A stretch of DNA of 64,000 nt, taken from NCBI GenBank assembly GCA_037962975.1, contig CM075673.1:21374001-21438000 (forward strand). Reading direction: 5' to 3'. Positions 13,202 to 23,842 of the stretch are shown in pieces (the stretch's first letter is position 1; every line of letters starts with the position of its first letter). A program made the position numbers and the translations under genes. The notes beneath the pieces are model-generated. The model was not told the origin of the DNA, did not search any database, and saw nothing but the letters and a program-made list of their open reading frames with translations. This DNA comes from Clitoria ternatea (Eukaryota; Streptophyta; Magnoliopsida; Fabales; Fabaceae).

Positions 13202-14365
13202 CATTCTCAAAAATCCACCATTACCAAGCATAACATTCATCAACTTATATACACACATAATATCACCAATAGCCAACAAATTACCATTCACATTATTTCA
13301 CTATAAACATGGCAAGGCAAGCATGAGTATCATGACATACAATAATCATCAATTATATAACTCATGCAATTTGAATGTAAACTCTTCTCCTACCTCGAGG
13401 GAAGAGCCGAAATCTGAATGCACGCTCCAAAAGCTCCGCCATATAGTCCAGAACACAATCTACACAACATACATATGCATTCATACAATTAATAAGCCAT
13501 CTCAAGGCATTCCTCATAATTCTAAACATTTTCTAGCTTATCATAAGCCCAATATCAAGTCCTAGACTTGCTAAAACACCAATTTATACCATTGTGTTAG
13601 GCTTCGGGAATTCCTTTCCCAAAACCAAGGTTCTCTAGATCTCAAAGGGCCAACTACGTCCAACGACATCAATATCACTCTCATCATTCATAATGTGTTC
13701 CTTATTAATCAAACTATCCATTTCCCATTCAAGTTCATCATGAGCCACTTGGCTCATATCAAACCATTATCCATCAACAATCCCATATGGCACACCAATG
13801 GTCTAAGACCTCATCAAATCACAATCTTACTTCATTTGTTTACCCTATCACAACCATCATGGTTTTGGTGTTCAAACTCATCATTATTCATTTAAAGACC
13901 ATATCCATCTATGGGTTTCCATACAAATGACTTTAAACCATCACTATAACCATTTGCCTCCATTAGTGCCATGCCCCATCATCAACAAGTATCTTCCCAA
14001 CATCATCAACAATACCCATACTCTAAATACCATGTATTCCCACCTAAAATCAATCCTCAAATCAACATTACATGTTTTCCCTAAATTCTCAAGGCTAGGG
14101 TTTCATCAAAACTTAATCATCATTATTAATATTCACCAATCATTACCAATGACCATTCTCCCTCATCAATATCACTCACTAACATCATTAAATATATTTC
14201 CCACTCATATTTTACATTTTCCCCAAATTCCTAAAGTTAGGGTCACTAGTGGAAAAAATGGATATAACAACGGGGATATATTCACGGGTAGAAGAGGATC
14301 AGTGATAAAAACATACGCGGTGGCATTTTTGAAATTATAAGGTGAACGTTATAATCAGAGAAAAC

Positions 14366-14785
14366 TATATATCCATGGTTAAAATCATAACCGTGGATAT
14401 AGACGTAAATATATATCCACGGTTGAGGAGTAAACCGTGGATATATAGTACCTGAAATATATATCCACGGTTGTGTGTACAACCGTGAATATATATTCAT
14501 GGTTATGATCAGGGTTATGATATTAACCGTGGATATATATTGATGTCTATATCCACGGTTGTATTTCCAACCGTGGATATATAGTTCAGGTTTTAGGGCA
14601 TAATCACTGGGGACTATATGTCCACGGTTGTTTCAATAACTGTCATTATATATTTAATATTTATCCACGGTTGTTGTCTTAACCGTGGATATAGTGTTAC
14701 CATTTATCCACGGTTGTTTGCTCAACCGTGAATATATTACACATATATTCACGGTTTTAAGGGGAACCGTGGATATACATCCTTT
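14366..14785. repeat. 5' subterminal repeats of the CACTA element
   Basis: About nine imperfect palindromes of the form ATCCACGGTT, 5-10 bases, AACCGTGGAT, a few with TTCACGG or CCATGG in place of CCACGG. Such clustered motifs are where the smaller En/Spm protein binds in studied elements. Confidence 0.9.
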
Positions 14786-16365
14786 CTGAAACTTCAAAAG
14801 TCGCGCCTTTCAGCCTTTTTCCACTTTCTCCTCTTCTTTCACTTTCTACTTCTCCTCTCGCGCTCATCTTTTCGAGTGGTTTCTCATCCTCTCCATCTGT
14901 CCCAGTGTGCTCGTTGCTATTTTCGCCTGGTTCTTGCTAGTTGCTTGTCCTGTTACACTCGTTGTCCTGTCAGGTAAGGCATCCCTATTTTTTTCTTTTT
15001 CATTTTCTGTTTCTTCGTTTGAACTATTTCTCATCTTCTCCATTTATCCCAGTGTGCTCGTTGCTTATCCCATTGTTCCAGTGTGCTCGTTGGCTTATCC
15101 CATTGTGCTCGTTGCTTATCCCATTGTGCTCGGTGCTTGTTGCCTCAAAAGGTAGGTCGTCCCTATTTTTACTATTAAGTTATGTTGATGCGTTATATGG
15201 GTTTTGTGCACTGTTGAAAGGGGTTTCTGTCTCTGTTTTGTTGGTTGTATATATAATGTGCCTGTTGTATTATGTTCTGGTTGTATGTATAATTACTTAG
15301 TTGTTATGCATACAACCAGAACAGTTTATTAAACTGTGATGCCTATGTTGTTAAACTGTGATGCTGAATAGTTTTTCTATTTTCCTGAAAATAGTTTCCC
15401 TTCCTCTGTTTTTATTTTCATCTCCTGAAAATAGTTTCCCTTCCTCTGTTTTATCTGCTGAAAATAGTGTTGCTGTGGTTGATGCCATTTATGGATGTTT
15501 CTCTCTTGGTTAATTTCTGTTTTAGCATTTTTAGAATTTTGAAGAACCAGAATGCACTGACTAGCTGCAGACCCAATCCCATAGCCTGTAACATTGGAAG
15601 AATTAAACAAATGAAGATTATATTTTAGAAAATGCTTTCACTAAGGAAAGGGGAACAAATTATACCTTTATTAGAAGTGGGTAGTCTTTAGATAAAGTTA
15701 CATAAGTGAGGCACGGTCCGACCAACATCCTGGCAACTGTAAATATGATAGCAAATAGAATCTGCCATGTAGGAAACCCAGCTTCTAGCTCATTTTGATA
15801 AAGTGTTCAATTAAAATATACACATATTTTGCTTTAGTTCGTTTTATTTTAATTATTACTCTTATTTAAATATTTGAATATCACCATTATTTAATAAGTA
15901 TAAAACTGAAAAAATAAATTAAATTTATAAAAAATATATTTGATACTTTAGGTAGCCCATTATATTACTTACATCAGCAATCAAATTAAGAAGGGTATCT
16001 CTGTATCCAAGCTCCTTTAGAAGTTGCCTGAAATGCAATAATGGGCTTGATACTTCTGTTATCCACATTGCAGCCACCATTTTATTTATTTTATCTACTT
16101 CAAGATAACATAAATTAAAAACATCATACTATTTTAGGAAAAAAGTTAACTAAATTATTATACATTTTATTTTTGTTATTGTTGGTTACTCTTATATGTT
16201 ATGTTTATTGCTGTATCCCATATGTGTGGTTGTTAACTAGTATGAAAGTTGTTGTGCATATGAGTGAACCGTAGTTCCCCGTTTGAGATTCGACACAAAT
16301 GGTCATTAAATCAATTAATGTCATCGTTTGTGTTGAATCTTGAATTGTCCGTTTGGACAGTTTGG
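14786..16365. other. CACTA 5' region without a recognised gene
   Basis: Contains pyrimidine-rich sequence, short direct repeats of a CCCAGTGTGCTCGTTGCTTAT-like unit of about 22 bases (15049-15140) and a duplicated stretch of about 50 bases at 15385-15470. Two short overlapping frames (14907-15300) are hydrophobic and follow the repeats; I do not accept them as genes. May include leader exons of the transposase transcript. Confidence 0.5.
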
Positions 16366-16369
16366 GATG

Positions 16370-16614
16370 AACAATTATTTTTTATACGTCATTGTTAGTA
16401 TGTACAAGTTAGGAGTTATTTTAAAATTTGATAAAATTTCGGTAACTTGTATTTTGTGTTGTTCTCTGGGTGCATATTTGGTTGTGGTTGAATTTGATTT
16501 GACCACTCTCATTTTGTGTACTTAGAGACCAATGCGAAATGCTGCCGAAATTTCATCAAATTTTAAAATAAGTCCTAACCTGTATATATGAATGACGTAT
16601 AAAAATAATTGTCA
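16370..16614. repeat. Inverted repeat (hairpin) ahead of the transposase gene
   Basis: Arms of about 75 bases, 16370-16443 and 16543-16614, are reverse complements at most positions (both carry TATACGTCATT and TTATTTTAAAATTTGAT in opposite order), with a spacer of about 100 bases. It ends about 75 bases before the transposase ATG. Confidence 0.75.
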
Positions 16615-16687
16615 TGCTGAATGGGTATAGGACCACCACCTTTGTATAAAAAGTGAGGTTGATCATAGCACCTTGTAAACAGTTGGT

Positions 16688-19600
16688 ATGGATCGGAGTT
16701 GGATTTCTGCGTCACGCCTAAGTCTGGAGTACGAGGGGGGAGTTGAATCATTTATAGAATTCGTAGCGAGGAATGCAGTGGGGGTGAATGGAAAGTTTTT
16801 TTGCCCTTGTGTTAAATGCTTCAACCTGCGTCGGGTAGACTTGGAAGAGGTGCGAGAACATCTACTGTGTGACGGTTTTCTACGTAGTTATACGCGTTGG
16901 ATATGGCATGGTGAAGATGTGGTGGTGCCAAGTAACAGCTCTCAGACTAAAAATCGAAGCCCGATGCATGACAACGATGTCGACATGGATGACCGACTCG
17001 AGGATATGATCCATGATGTAGGGGTAGAAGGTTTTAAGAAAGCTCATGTATATACAACTCTGTGTCAGGACTCTGAGCAGCCGTTGTATCCAAACTGCGT
17101 CAATTTCACGAGGTTATCAGCTGTTTTGCGGTTGTTTAATTTGAAGGCCATAAACGGGTGGACGGATAAAAGTTTCACTGACTTACTGAAGTTGTTGAAA
17201 GAAATGCTCCCAGCTGGAAACACCTTGCCGAAAAGTAACTATGAGGCCAAAAAGGTGTTGTGTCCTATGGGTTTGGAGTATGAGAAAATACATGCATGCC
17301 CAAATGATTGTGTATTATTCCGAGGTGAATTAGAAATGCTGCATCGATGTCCTAGATGTGGGGTGTCACGGTATAAGAAGAAAGAGGCGGATTCTGATGA
17401 GGTATGCACTAAAGGGTCTCCTGCAAAGGTGTTGTGGTATCTACCTATAGTTCCAAGACTAAAGCGTCTGTTTGCCAATGCAGATGATGCAAAACTTATG
17501 AGATGGCATGCTGATGAGAGGGTTGTTGATGGACTACTTAGGCATCCGGCCGATGGGTCGCAATGGAAGAAAATGGATAGGATTTTTCCAGAATTTGCCA
17601 ATGAACCAAGAAATGTTAGGCTTGCACTAGCCACAGACGGCATGAACCCGTTTGGTAACCTGAGCACAAACCATAGTTCGTGGCCTGTTTTGTTGTTTGT
17701 TTACAACTTGCCGCCATGGTTGTGCATGAAGCGAAAATATGTGATGTTATTAATGATAATTTCTGGTCCACGACAACCAGGGAACGACATTGATGTATAT
17801 TTAACTCCATTGGTTGAAGACCTCAAAAGGTTGTGGGAAGACGGGGTTAAACTGTTTGATGGGTTTACCGGGCGATCATTCAAATTGCGTGCCATGTTAT
17901 TTTGCACAATCAATGACTTTCCAGCGTATGGTAACTTATCTGGGTACAGTGTGAAGGGTCATAAAGCTTGTCCAGTATGTGAGGAGGGGACTAGTTCTGT
18001 GTGGTTGCATCATGGCAGGAAAAATGTTTATCTTCGACATCGAAGGTTTCTTAAAGCGAATCATCCGTTTCGAAGGTTGAAGAAGTCGTTTAACGGTGCC
18101 CAAGATTTTGAAATGGCTCCTCCACCACTATCTGGTCGCCAGGCATATGAAAAGGTGAAGGACGTCAACGTGCAATTTGGTAAGTGTGAAAAACAGCACC
18201 CGACACAAAACAACTGGAAGAAAAGGTCAGTGTTTTTTGACCTGCCATATTGGAGGGAGCTTGATGTAAGACACTGCATTGATGTAATGCATGTGGAGAA
18301 GAATGTCTGCGACAGTTTAGTTGGTACACTCTTAAACATACCCGGGAAGACTAAGGATGGCCTAAACTCGCGTATGGACTTAGAGTTGATGGGTATACGT
18401 CAAGATTTGCATCCACAATCAAAGGGCAAAAGAACATATTTGCCTCCAGCATGTCATACGTTATCAAGAAAAGAAAAGCAAAGTCTGTGTGAATCGTTAC
18501 GAAGTGTGAAAGTTCCGTCTGGTTATGGCTCCAACATCAAGTCTTGTGTTTCCATGAAAGATTTAAAGTTAATTGGGTTGAAGTCACACGATTGTCACAT
18601 GTTGATGCAGCAGTTTCTGCCTATCGCCATTCGTGACATTCTTCCTAAAAATGTGAGAAATGTCATAACAAGGTTGTGTATGTTTTTCAATTCCATATGT
18701 TGCAAGGTAATCGTGCCCGGCGAATTGGATGTGTTGGAACAGGAAGCATCACTTATATTATGTCAGCTTGAAATGTATTTCCCGCCCTCTTTTTTTGACA
18801 TAATGGTCCACTTAATCATCCATTTGGTGAGAGAGGTCCGTTGTTGTGGTCCAGTGTTCCTCCATTGGATGTATCCCGTTGAGCGATATATGAAGATATT
18901 GAAAGGGTATATGAAGAACCAACGTCGTCCCGAAGCTTCAATTGTGGAAAGATATATTGCAGAGGAAGCAATTGAGTTTTGCACTGAATACATGTCACAT
19001 GCTGCAAGCATTGGTATTCCAATGACCCGTCATGAAGGGAGATTGGATGGGAAAGGAACGATTGGAAAAAAAGTGAAGAGCATGCCACGTGCTGATGTCC
19101 TTCAGGCACACTTGTATATTTTAAACAACATGGACGACGTGCAACCGTATCTAGCCACACACAAGGAGCTAGTCAAGAAAACCAACCCTAAAATGACTGA
19201 AAAGTGGTTGTTGAATGAACACAACAAGAGTTTCATGCAGTGGTTCCAAAAGACCGTCCTGAAAGATGCATCTGCATCCTCGACATTACATCGACTAGCA
19301 CAGGGCCCGAACTTTGATGTCCTCACCTTTTGTGGGTATGACATAAACAACTATTCGTTTTATACAAGGACACAGGATGAAAAGAGTACAAATCAAAACA
19401 GTGGAGTGATGGTTGTGGCTCAGTCAATGCATTTCTCAACTGCAAAGGACAACAACCCTGTTATGGCGGAGTCATGCTACTTTAGTGTGATTGAAGATAT
19501 ATGGGAAGTTGATTACGGTCCCTTCACCGTTCCTGTGTTTAAATGCAAATGGGTTGACAATAAGAATGGTGTCACAACTGATGATTTAGGAGTTACGTTG

Positions 19601-19867
19601 GTGGACCTCAACAAGATCGGGCATAAGGAAGAACCATTCATAATGGCAACGCAGGTGAAGCAAGTTTTTTATGTGGCTGACCCAGCTGACAAACGGTGGT
19701 CAATTGTTATCCAAGGTAGACACATTGGAGACCCCAATCTTGATATTGTGGACATTCCATCAACTACAACACGTATTCCGACATCTATCATGGAACATGA
19801 CATAGATGATGTAGTTGCCAGTCGTCATGACCACCATGAGGGCTTGTGGGAAAATATTTCATCTTAA
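16688..19867 (+). CDS. tnp2-like: CACTA transposase, TNP2 type
   Basis: A single open frame of 1059 residues that would cut and rejoin the transposon ends in the nucleus. Domain order fits plant En/Spm TNP2 proteins: an N-terminal transposase-associated domain with a CPCVKC zinc motif (residues about 1-76), Cys-rich zinc ribbons (about 190-235, CPNDC and CPRCG), the Transposase_21 catalytic core (about 240-480) with LATDG at D317 and NDID at D367/D369, a DUF4218-like region (about 655-770) and a DUF4216-like region (about 934-1010). A TGTATAAAAAG word at 16641 could be a TATA box, unless leader introns lie upstream. No stop or frameshift was seen, and length is in the usual range. Which acidic residues complete the active site cannot be set by eye. 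Confidence 0.95.
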   Translation: MDRSWISASRLSLEYEGGVESFIEFVARNAVGVNGKFFCPCVKCFNLRRVDLEEVREHLLCDGFLRSYTRWIWHGEDVVVPSNSSQTKNRSPMHDNDVDMDDRLEDMIHDVGVEGFKKAHVYTTLCQDSEQPLYPNCVNFTRLSAVLRLFNLKAINGWTDKSFTDLLKLLKEMLPAGNTLPKSNYEAKKVLCPMGLEYEKIHACPNDCVLFRGELEMLHRCPRCGVSRYKKKEADSDEVCTKGSPAKVLWYLPIVPRLKRLFANADDAKLMRWHADERVVDGLLRHPADGSQWKKMDRIFPEFANEPRNVRLALATDGMNPFGNLSTNHSSWPVLLFVYNLPPWLCMKRKYVMLLMIISGPRQPGNDIDVYLTPLVEDLKRLWEDGVKLFDGFTGRSFKLRAMLFCTINDFPAYGNLSGYSVKGHKACPVCEEGTSSVWLHHGRKNVYLRHRRFLKANHPFRRLKKSFNGAQDFEMAPPPLSGRQAYEKVKDVNVQFGKCEKQHPTQNNWKKRSVFFDLPYWRELDVRHCIDVMHVEKNVCDSLVGTLLNIPGKTKDGLNSRMDLELMGIRQDLHPQSKGKRTYLPPACHTLSRKEKQSLCESLRSVKVPSGYGSNIKSCVSMKDLKLIGLKSHDCHMLMQQFLPIAIRDILPKNVRNVITRLCMFFNSICCKVIVPGELDVLEQEASLILCQLEMYFPPSFFDIMVHLIIHLVREVRCCGPVFLHWMYPVERYMKILKGYMKNQRRPEASIVERYIAEEAIEFCTEYMSHAASIGIPMTRHEGRLDGKGTIGKKVKSMPRADVLQAHLYILNNMDDVQPYLATHKELVKKTNPKMTEKWLLNEHNKSFMQWFQKTVLKDASASSTLHRLAQGPNFDVLTFCGYDINNYSFYTRTQDEKSTNQNSGVMVVAQSMHFSTAKDNNPVMAESCYFSVIEDIWEVDYGPFTVPVFKCKWVDNKNGVTTDDLGVTLVDLNKIGHKEEPFIMATQVKQVFYVADPADKRWSIVIQGRHIGDPNLDIVDIPSTTTRIPTSIMEHDIDDVVASRHDHHEGLWENISS

Positions 19868-19981
19868 TAGGGTATTAATCTTGTTGGTGATTCATTTCAT
19901 TACATGTTATATTAGTTATTCGTTGTTTTAAATGTTATATTAAATATTTGATAGTTTTTTTCCTTGTTTGGACAGATACTC

Positions 19982-22900
19982 ATGGCTGACCAGGATGGAC
20001 GATCCAGGTCCGACTCACAGGCCAGTGGTTCCTCTGCTCGGAAGAGTAGAGGTGTTACCCGGATGCCAGACGTCGCACGTAGGCGTCACCGGGGAGAGAG
20101 GCCAGTTGTTGACATGGATGTCAACACCGGCAGATTTAGTGGACCGCATGCCACGAAGCTTAGCAGTTATCTGGGGGTTGTGGTACGGTCGAAGGTGTCC
20201 ATCATTATCCCCGACTGGGATAGTGTCGAGGAGGTGGTGAAGAACCAGCTATGGAGTGATGTTCTGGTAACTTATGTATTATTTAAGTTTTATTTTAGTG
20301 TATTATTTCATGTAACTCTTAATAAGGACTCCTTTATGGACTAACTCCTTTCATGTAGGATTCTTTTGAGATACCATCTTCCGACATAGCGAGGAGGAAG
20401 GTCCTCGGTATCATGGCTGAGCGATGGAGGTCGTTCAAATCCATACTCACCACGAGGTATATTGAACTTTAAATTCTTAATCAACGCTTCACCAAATTGT
20501 GCCAATCCTTAGTTTAAATGTACCTTTCATTGTAGGTATGTATTCGGGGACAACCAAGGAAAGTTCCCTGGAGAGAAGTATCCATTCATCGATCAGGAGA
20601 CCTGGGATGCTTTTGTTGCATCTAGACATTCTGCCGAGTTTCAGGTACATTGGTTTTTAGATGATTAAATAATATGTATAATTTATACGGCTAACTGTGA
20701 ATATTTTTTTTCTTGTTGTAGGAGACCAGAAAGAAAGCCAAGGAGACTAGGAAGCTAAATGACTGCCCACACACACTGTCACGTGGCGGTTACCGTAGGT
20801 TGGAGGAGCGGCTGGCATAGGAGAGGCTGAGTCAGTGTCAGACTGACACTGGTATTGTGGATCCCCCTTCCCCACCTGCGCGCCACGACAAATGGAAGCG
20901 GGCTAGGATCAAGAAGAGTGGGGAATACACTTCCTCACAGGCTCAGGAGGTTGCCTCACGGATAGTAAGTATTCCCCTTTATATCAGTGTCTGTTTTTCA
21001 GTTTACGTGAAGGAAGTGAATACTAACTTGTTTGGTTTCAGGATTCCTTGGTTGAGCAATCAACCCAAGGGTCTTTCGTAGCCCATGGACGGGAGGATAT
21101 ATTGACTACCGCCATTGGCAGGCCAGAGCACCCAGGAAGAGTGCGTGCTATTGGTCGAGGTGTAGGTGAGTGCTAACTAACTCTATGCATTCATTTTGTT
21201 ATCTGTTAAACAATTATGGGCTAATCATTCACATTTTACAGGCCTCCGCGCCTATTACGGTGCTCCCGACCCTGCCCCATCCCTTGAGCAAATAGTGGAG
21301 CAAAAGGTGGCTGTTGTGAAGGCTGAGTACCAGGAGGAGATATCTAGGCTCCACCAGGAGATGGCCCGATTCAGGGAGGAGATGAAGGCCTCACTCAGCC
21401 ACCACCAGGAGACTACTACACCAGCCAGCGACCCACAGGTTAGATTCTTTATTTATTTTCCTCAATTTTATTGTTTGTAATCACTTTCATTGTTGAATAA
21501 CTTCTGCCTGATGTGTAAATATGTAGGTACGGAAGGTTAGCACTAAGGGGTCGTGCGCTGCGGCTGACCCTGACGATGACGGGGTCGAGCCACCAGACAC
21601 CCGTCAATGTGACCTGTTCATTGACGGGTCAAAGGAGCCAGTTGCCACTGGTATGGTGCACAACTTAGGCCCTGTGGTTCACCATCAGACATTACCTGAT
21701 GGTATGTCTAGGGTCTCGGTTGTGCTCGTCCTCGAGGAGGATGCTGCTGTGCCAGTGGCAACTCAGGAGGTGAAGACCGTCGGTCAGGCGTTGGGCCACT
21801 TTCTGATGTGGCCCAACAGACTTCTGGTGATTGCCCCTGGACAGGTAAAAACCCTAAACACTAACTAGCTTTATTTCCTTGTCAATTATGGTACAAAATG
21901 TGATGGTTGTCAATTGTTCAACAGGAACAGCCATTGAAGAAGCCAGACCCGGCCAAGGATCCCGTCCGGATGCTATGGCGCATCGGGTATGAGGAAGCTA
22001 ACGACACTGTTCAGGTCCCATGGCAGCCACTAGTGTTCGGCCATCCCAGTGCTTTTCCAGTTTACGTTACAAGTTGTGACATTTGTGACATTATTACGGG
22101 GACGTCGATACTGAACGGCTCCATCTTGCAGTTGTGGGAGCTGTAAGTATATCCTTGTGTTGTCCAATTTTTTCATTATACAAGTTATTTGTCGCTAACC
22201 ATGTCTTACCTTGTTTAGGTATCTGGCAAAACTCTTAGTAGACTTGGGTTTCCAAGGAACTTACGGTTTCTTAGAGCCCTCTGTCATACAGAGGCAAGGA
22301 AACACCTCGCAGAACACCCAGACATACATCCAGAATTGGATGTTTGAGTCTGAGAAGTCTATATACATGGGCCCCTATCATAAAGGGTAATACTCTATTC
22401 CATAATTATTGTTATGATATTTTGCATTTTGAAGTCTCAGTTATCACTCGTAACTGCAGGGCTCACTGGACGCTTCTGGTGATCTGTCCGAAGGACTATC
22501 TTGCTTTGTACTTTGATAGTTTGCACAAAACAGCTCCACAAGACCTGAGAGATATAGTAGACCGGTAAGTTCATCCCTAAACAATAACCACAAATTCAAT
22601 TACATCATTTTTAGAACTATACAATTCTAACTTATCTTGTGTTTTGTTTGACGCAGGGCGGTGGTTGGATACAATGTACTGATTGGAAACAAGCACAAAG
22701 GAAGAACAGTTGTATGGGTGTACCCAAAAGTAAGTCAATCGTATTCATTCAAATCTTCAGTACATGTTTTTTAAGTTCCGAATTCACTTATTCTATACTA
22801 TATGTCCATTGTAGTCTTACAGGCAGAAGGGTACCTTTGAGTGTGGCTATTTCATCATGCACACTATGCTGACCATTGTCCAACATCATTTAGTAGATGG

Positions 22901-23096
22901 ATGGACAGAGGTAATTCTCATCACCGTGTCAATTTCTCCAATTTCATCAATTTCATGTAATAAATAAAGCTTTTGTTCTAATTGTTTTGTGCATTGTTTG
23001 CAGCACTTTAATGACCGGTCATATTTCCCAAAGGAACTTGTGGATGATGTTAGAAGGCAATGGGCCTCACACTTCCATGAACTTAGGCAAAGCTAG
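19982..23096 (+). pseudogene. CACTA second gene: plant transposase-like N-terminus and Ulp1-like cysteine protease C-terminus, one in-frame stop
   Basis: Thirteen exons with GT-AG borders keep one frame: 19982-20266, 20359-20456, 20536-20644, 20722-20964, 21042-21165, 21242-21438, 21527-21844, 21925-22142, 22219-22386, 22460-22564, 22657-22729, 22815-22910 and 23004-23096, 709 codons including the final stop. Exons 1-4 resemble the plant Ptta/En/Spm transposase family (IIPDWDSVEEVVKNQLW); exon 6 gives a coiled coil (EYQEEISRLHQEMARF). Exons 10-12 show the Ulp1 protease order His (AHWTLLVI), Asp (ALYFDSLH) and Cys (FECGYFIMH). A TAG at 20818-20820 in exon 4 breaks the frame. Ulp1 enzymes cut SUMO from proteins, but the substrate of transposon-borne forms is unknown. 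If exon 4 ends earlier in some transcripts the stop could be avoided, so functional status is open. Confidence 0.85.
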
Positions 23097-23361
23097 ATAT
23101 AGGATATTTATTCTTTTATATATGTATGTAGTAGGATTTAGGGTTTACTTTTATTAGATTACATTCAACTTAATTGTATATACTTTCATTTTTTAGGTTG
23201 TTATGAATTGATATAGAAAATAAATTGTTATATATATATATACATACGATTCTTTCGGCATAGTGTTGCTGTGGCATACTGTATACTGTACTGGCTTGTC
23301 TGAATGCAGGGTTGGGCAACGATAAAACAGAGTGCATATTAAAAAAAAAAACCTCAGCATT

Positions 23362-23842
23362 TATTCACGGTTATGGCAACAACCGTGAATAAAGACAAGA
23401 TTTTTCCACGGTTACTACCATAACCGTGGATATAGATACATTTTATCCACGGTTGTCCATCACAACCGTGAATATAAGTAGTTTGTAACTGAAACTAAAC
23501 CATACTTATATTCACGGTTATGATGGACAACCGTGGATATAGATACATTTTATCCACGGTTGTCCATCATAACCGTGAATATAAGTATGGTTTAGTTTCA
23601 GTTACAAACTACTTATATTCACGGTTTTGATGGACAACCGTGGATAAAATGTATCTATATCCACGGTTATTCTCGATAACCGTGAATATAAATAGTAAGT
23701 TATGTTCACAGTTGTTCTTAACCGTGGTTAGATGTGATTTATTACCACGGTTGTTAACCGTGGTTAAAGACCATCATCTACTACCACGGCTTCAACAACC
23801 ACGGTTCTTTAACCGTGAATAAAGGCCTTTTTTAACCGTGAT
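23362..23842. repeat. 3' subterminal repeats of the CACTA element
   Basis: At least ten CCACGGTT/AACCGTGG pairs, mixed with TTCACGGTT forms, fill the last 500 bases before the terminal repeat. Denser and more regular than at the 5' end. Confidence 0.9.
23421..23669. repeat. Large palindrome in the CACTA 3' subterminal region
   Basis: Two arms of about 117 bases are near-perfect reverse complements around a spacer of about 14 bases centred near 23545. Each arm itself holds several AACCGTGG/CCACGGTT pairs, so it arose by inverted duplication of subterminal units. Confidence 0.85.

Noticed and set aside
13020..14340. Frames of 181 and 137 codons on the plus strand, partly repeated at 32165-33394
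   Set aside because: They sit in the LARD LTR antisense to its transcription, are His/Ile/Asn-rich from AT-rich sequence and include a TA microsatellite; one runs into the CACTA end.
14907..15300. Hydrophobic frames in the CACTA 5' region as a membrane protein
   Set aside because: Two overlapping frames over a short tandem repeat; no start or splice support and no family likeness.
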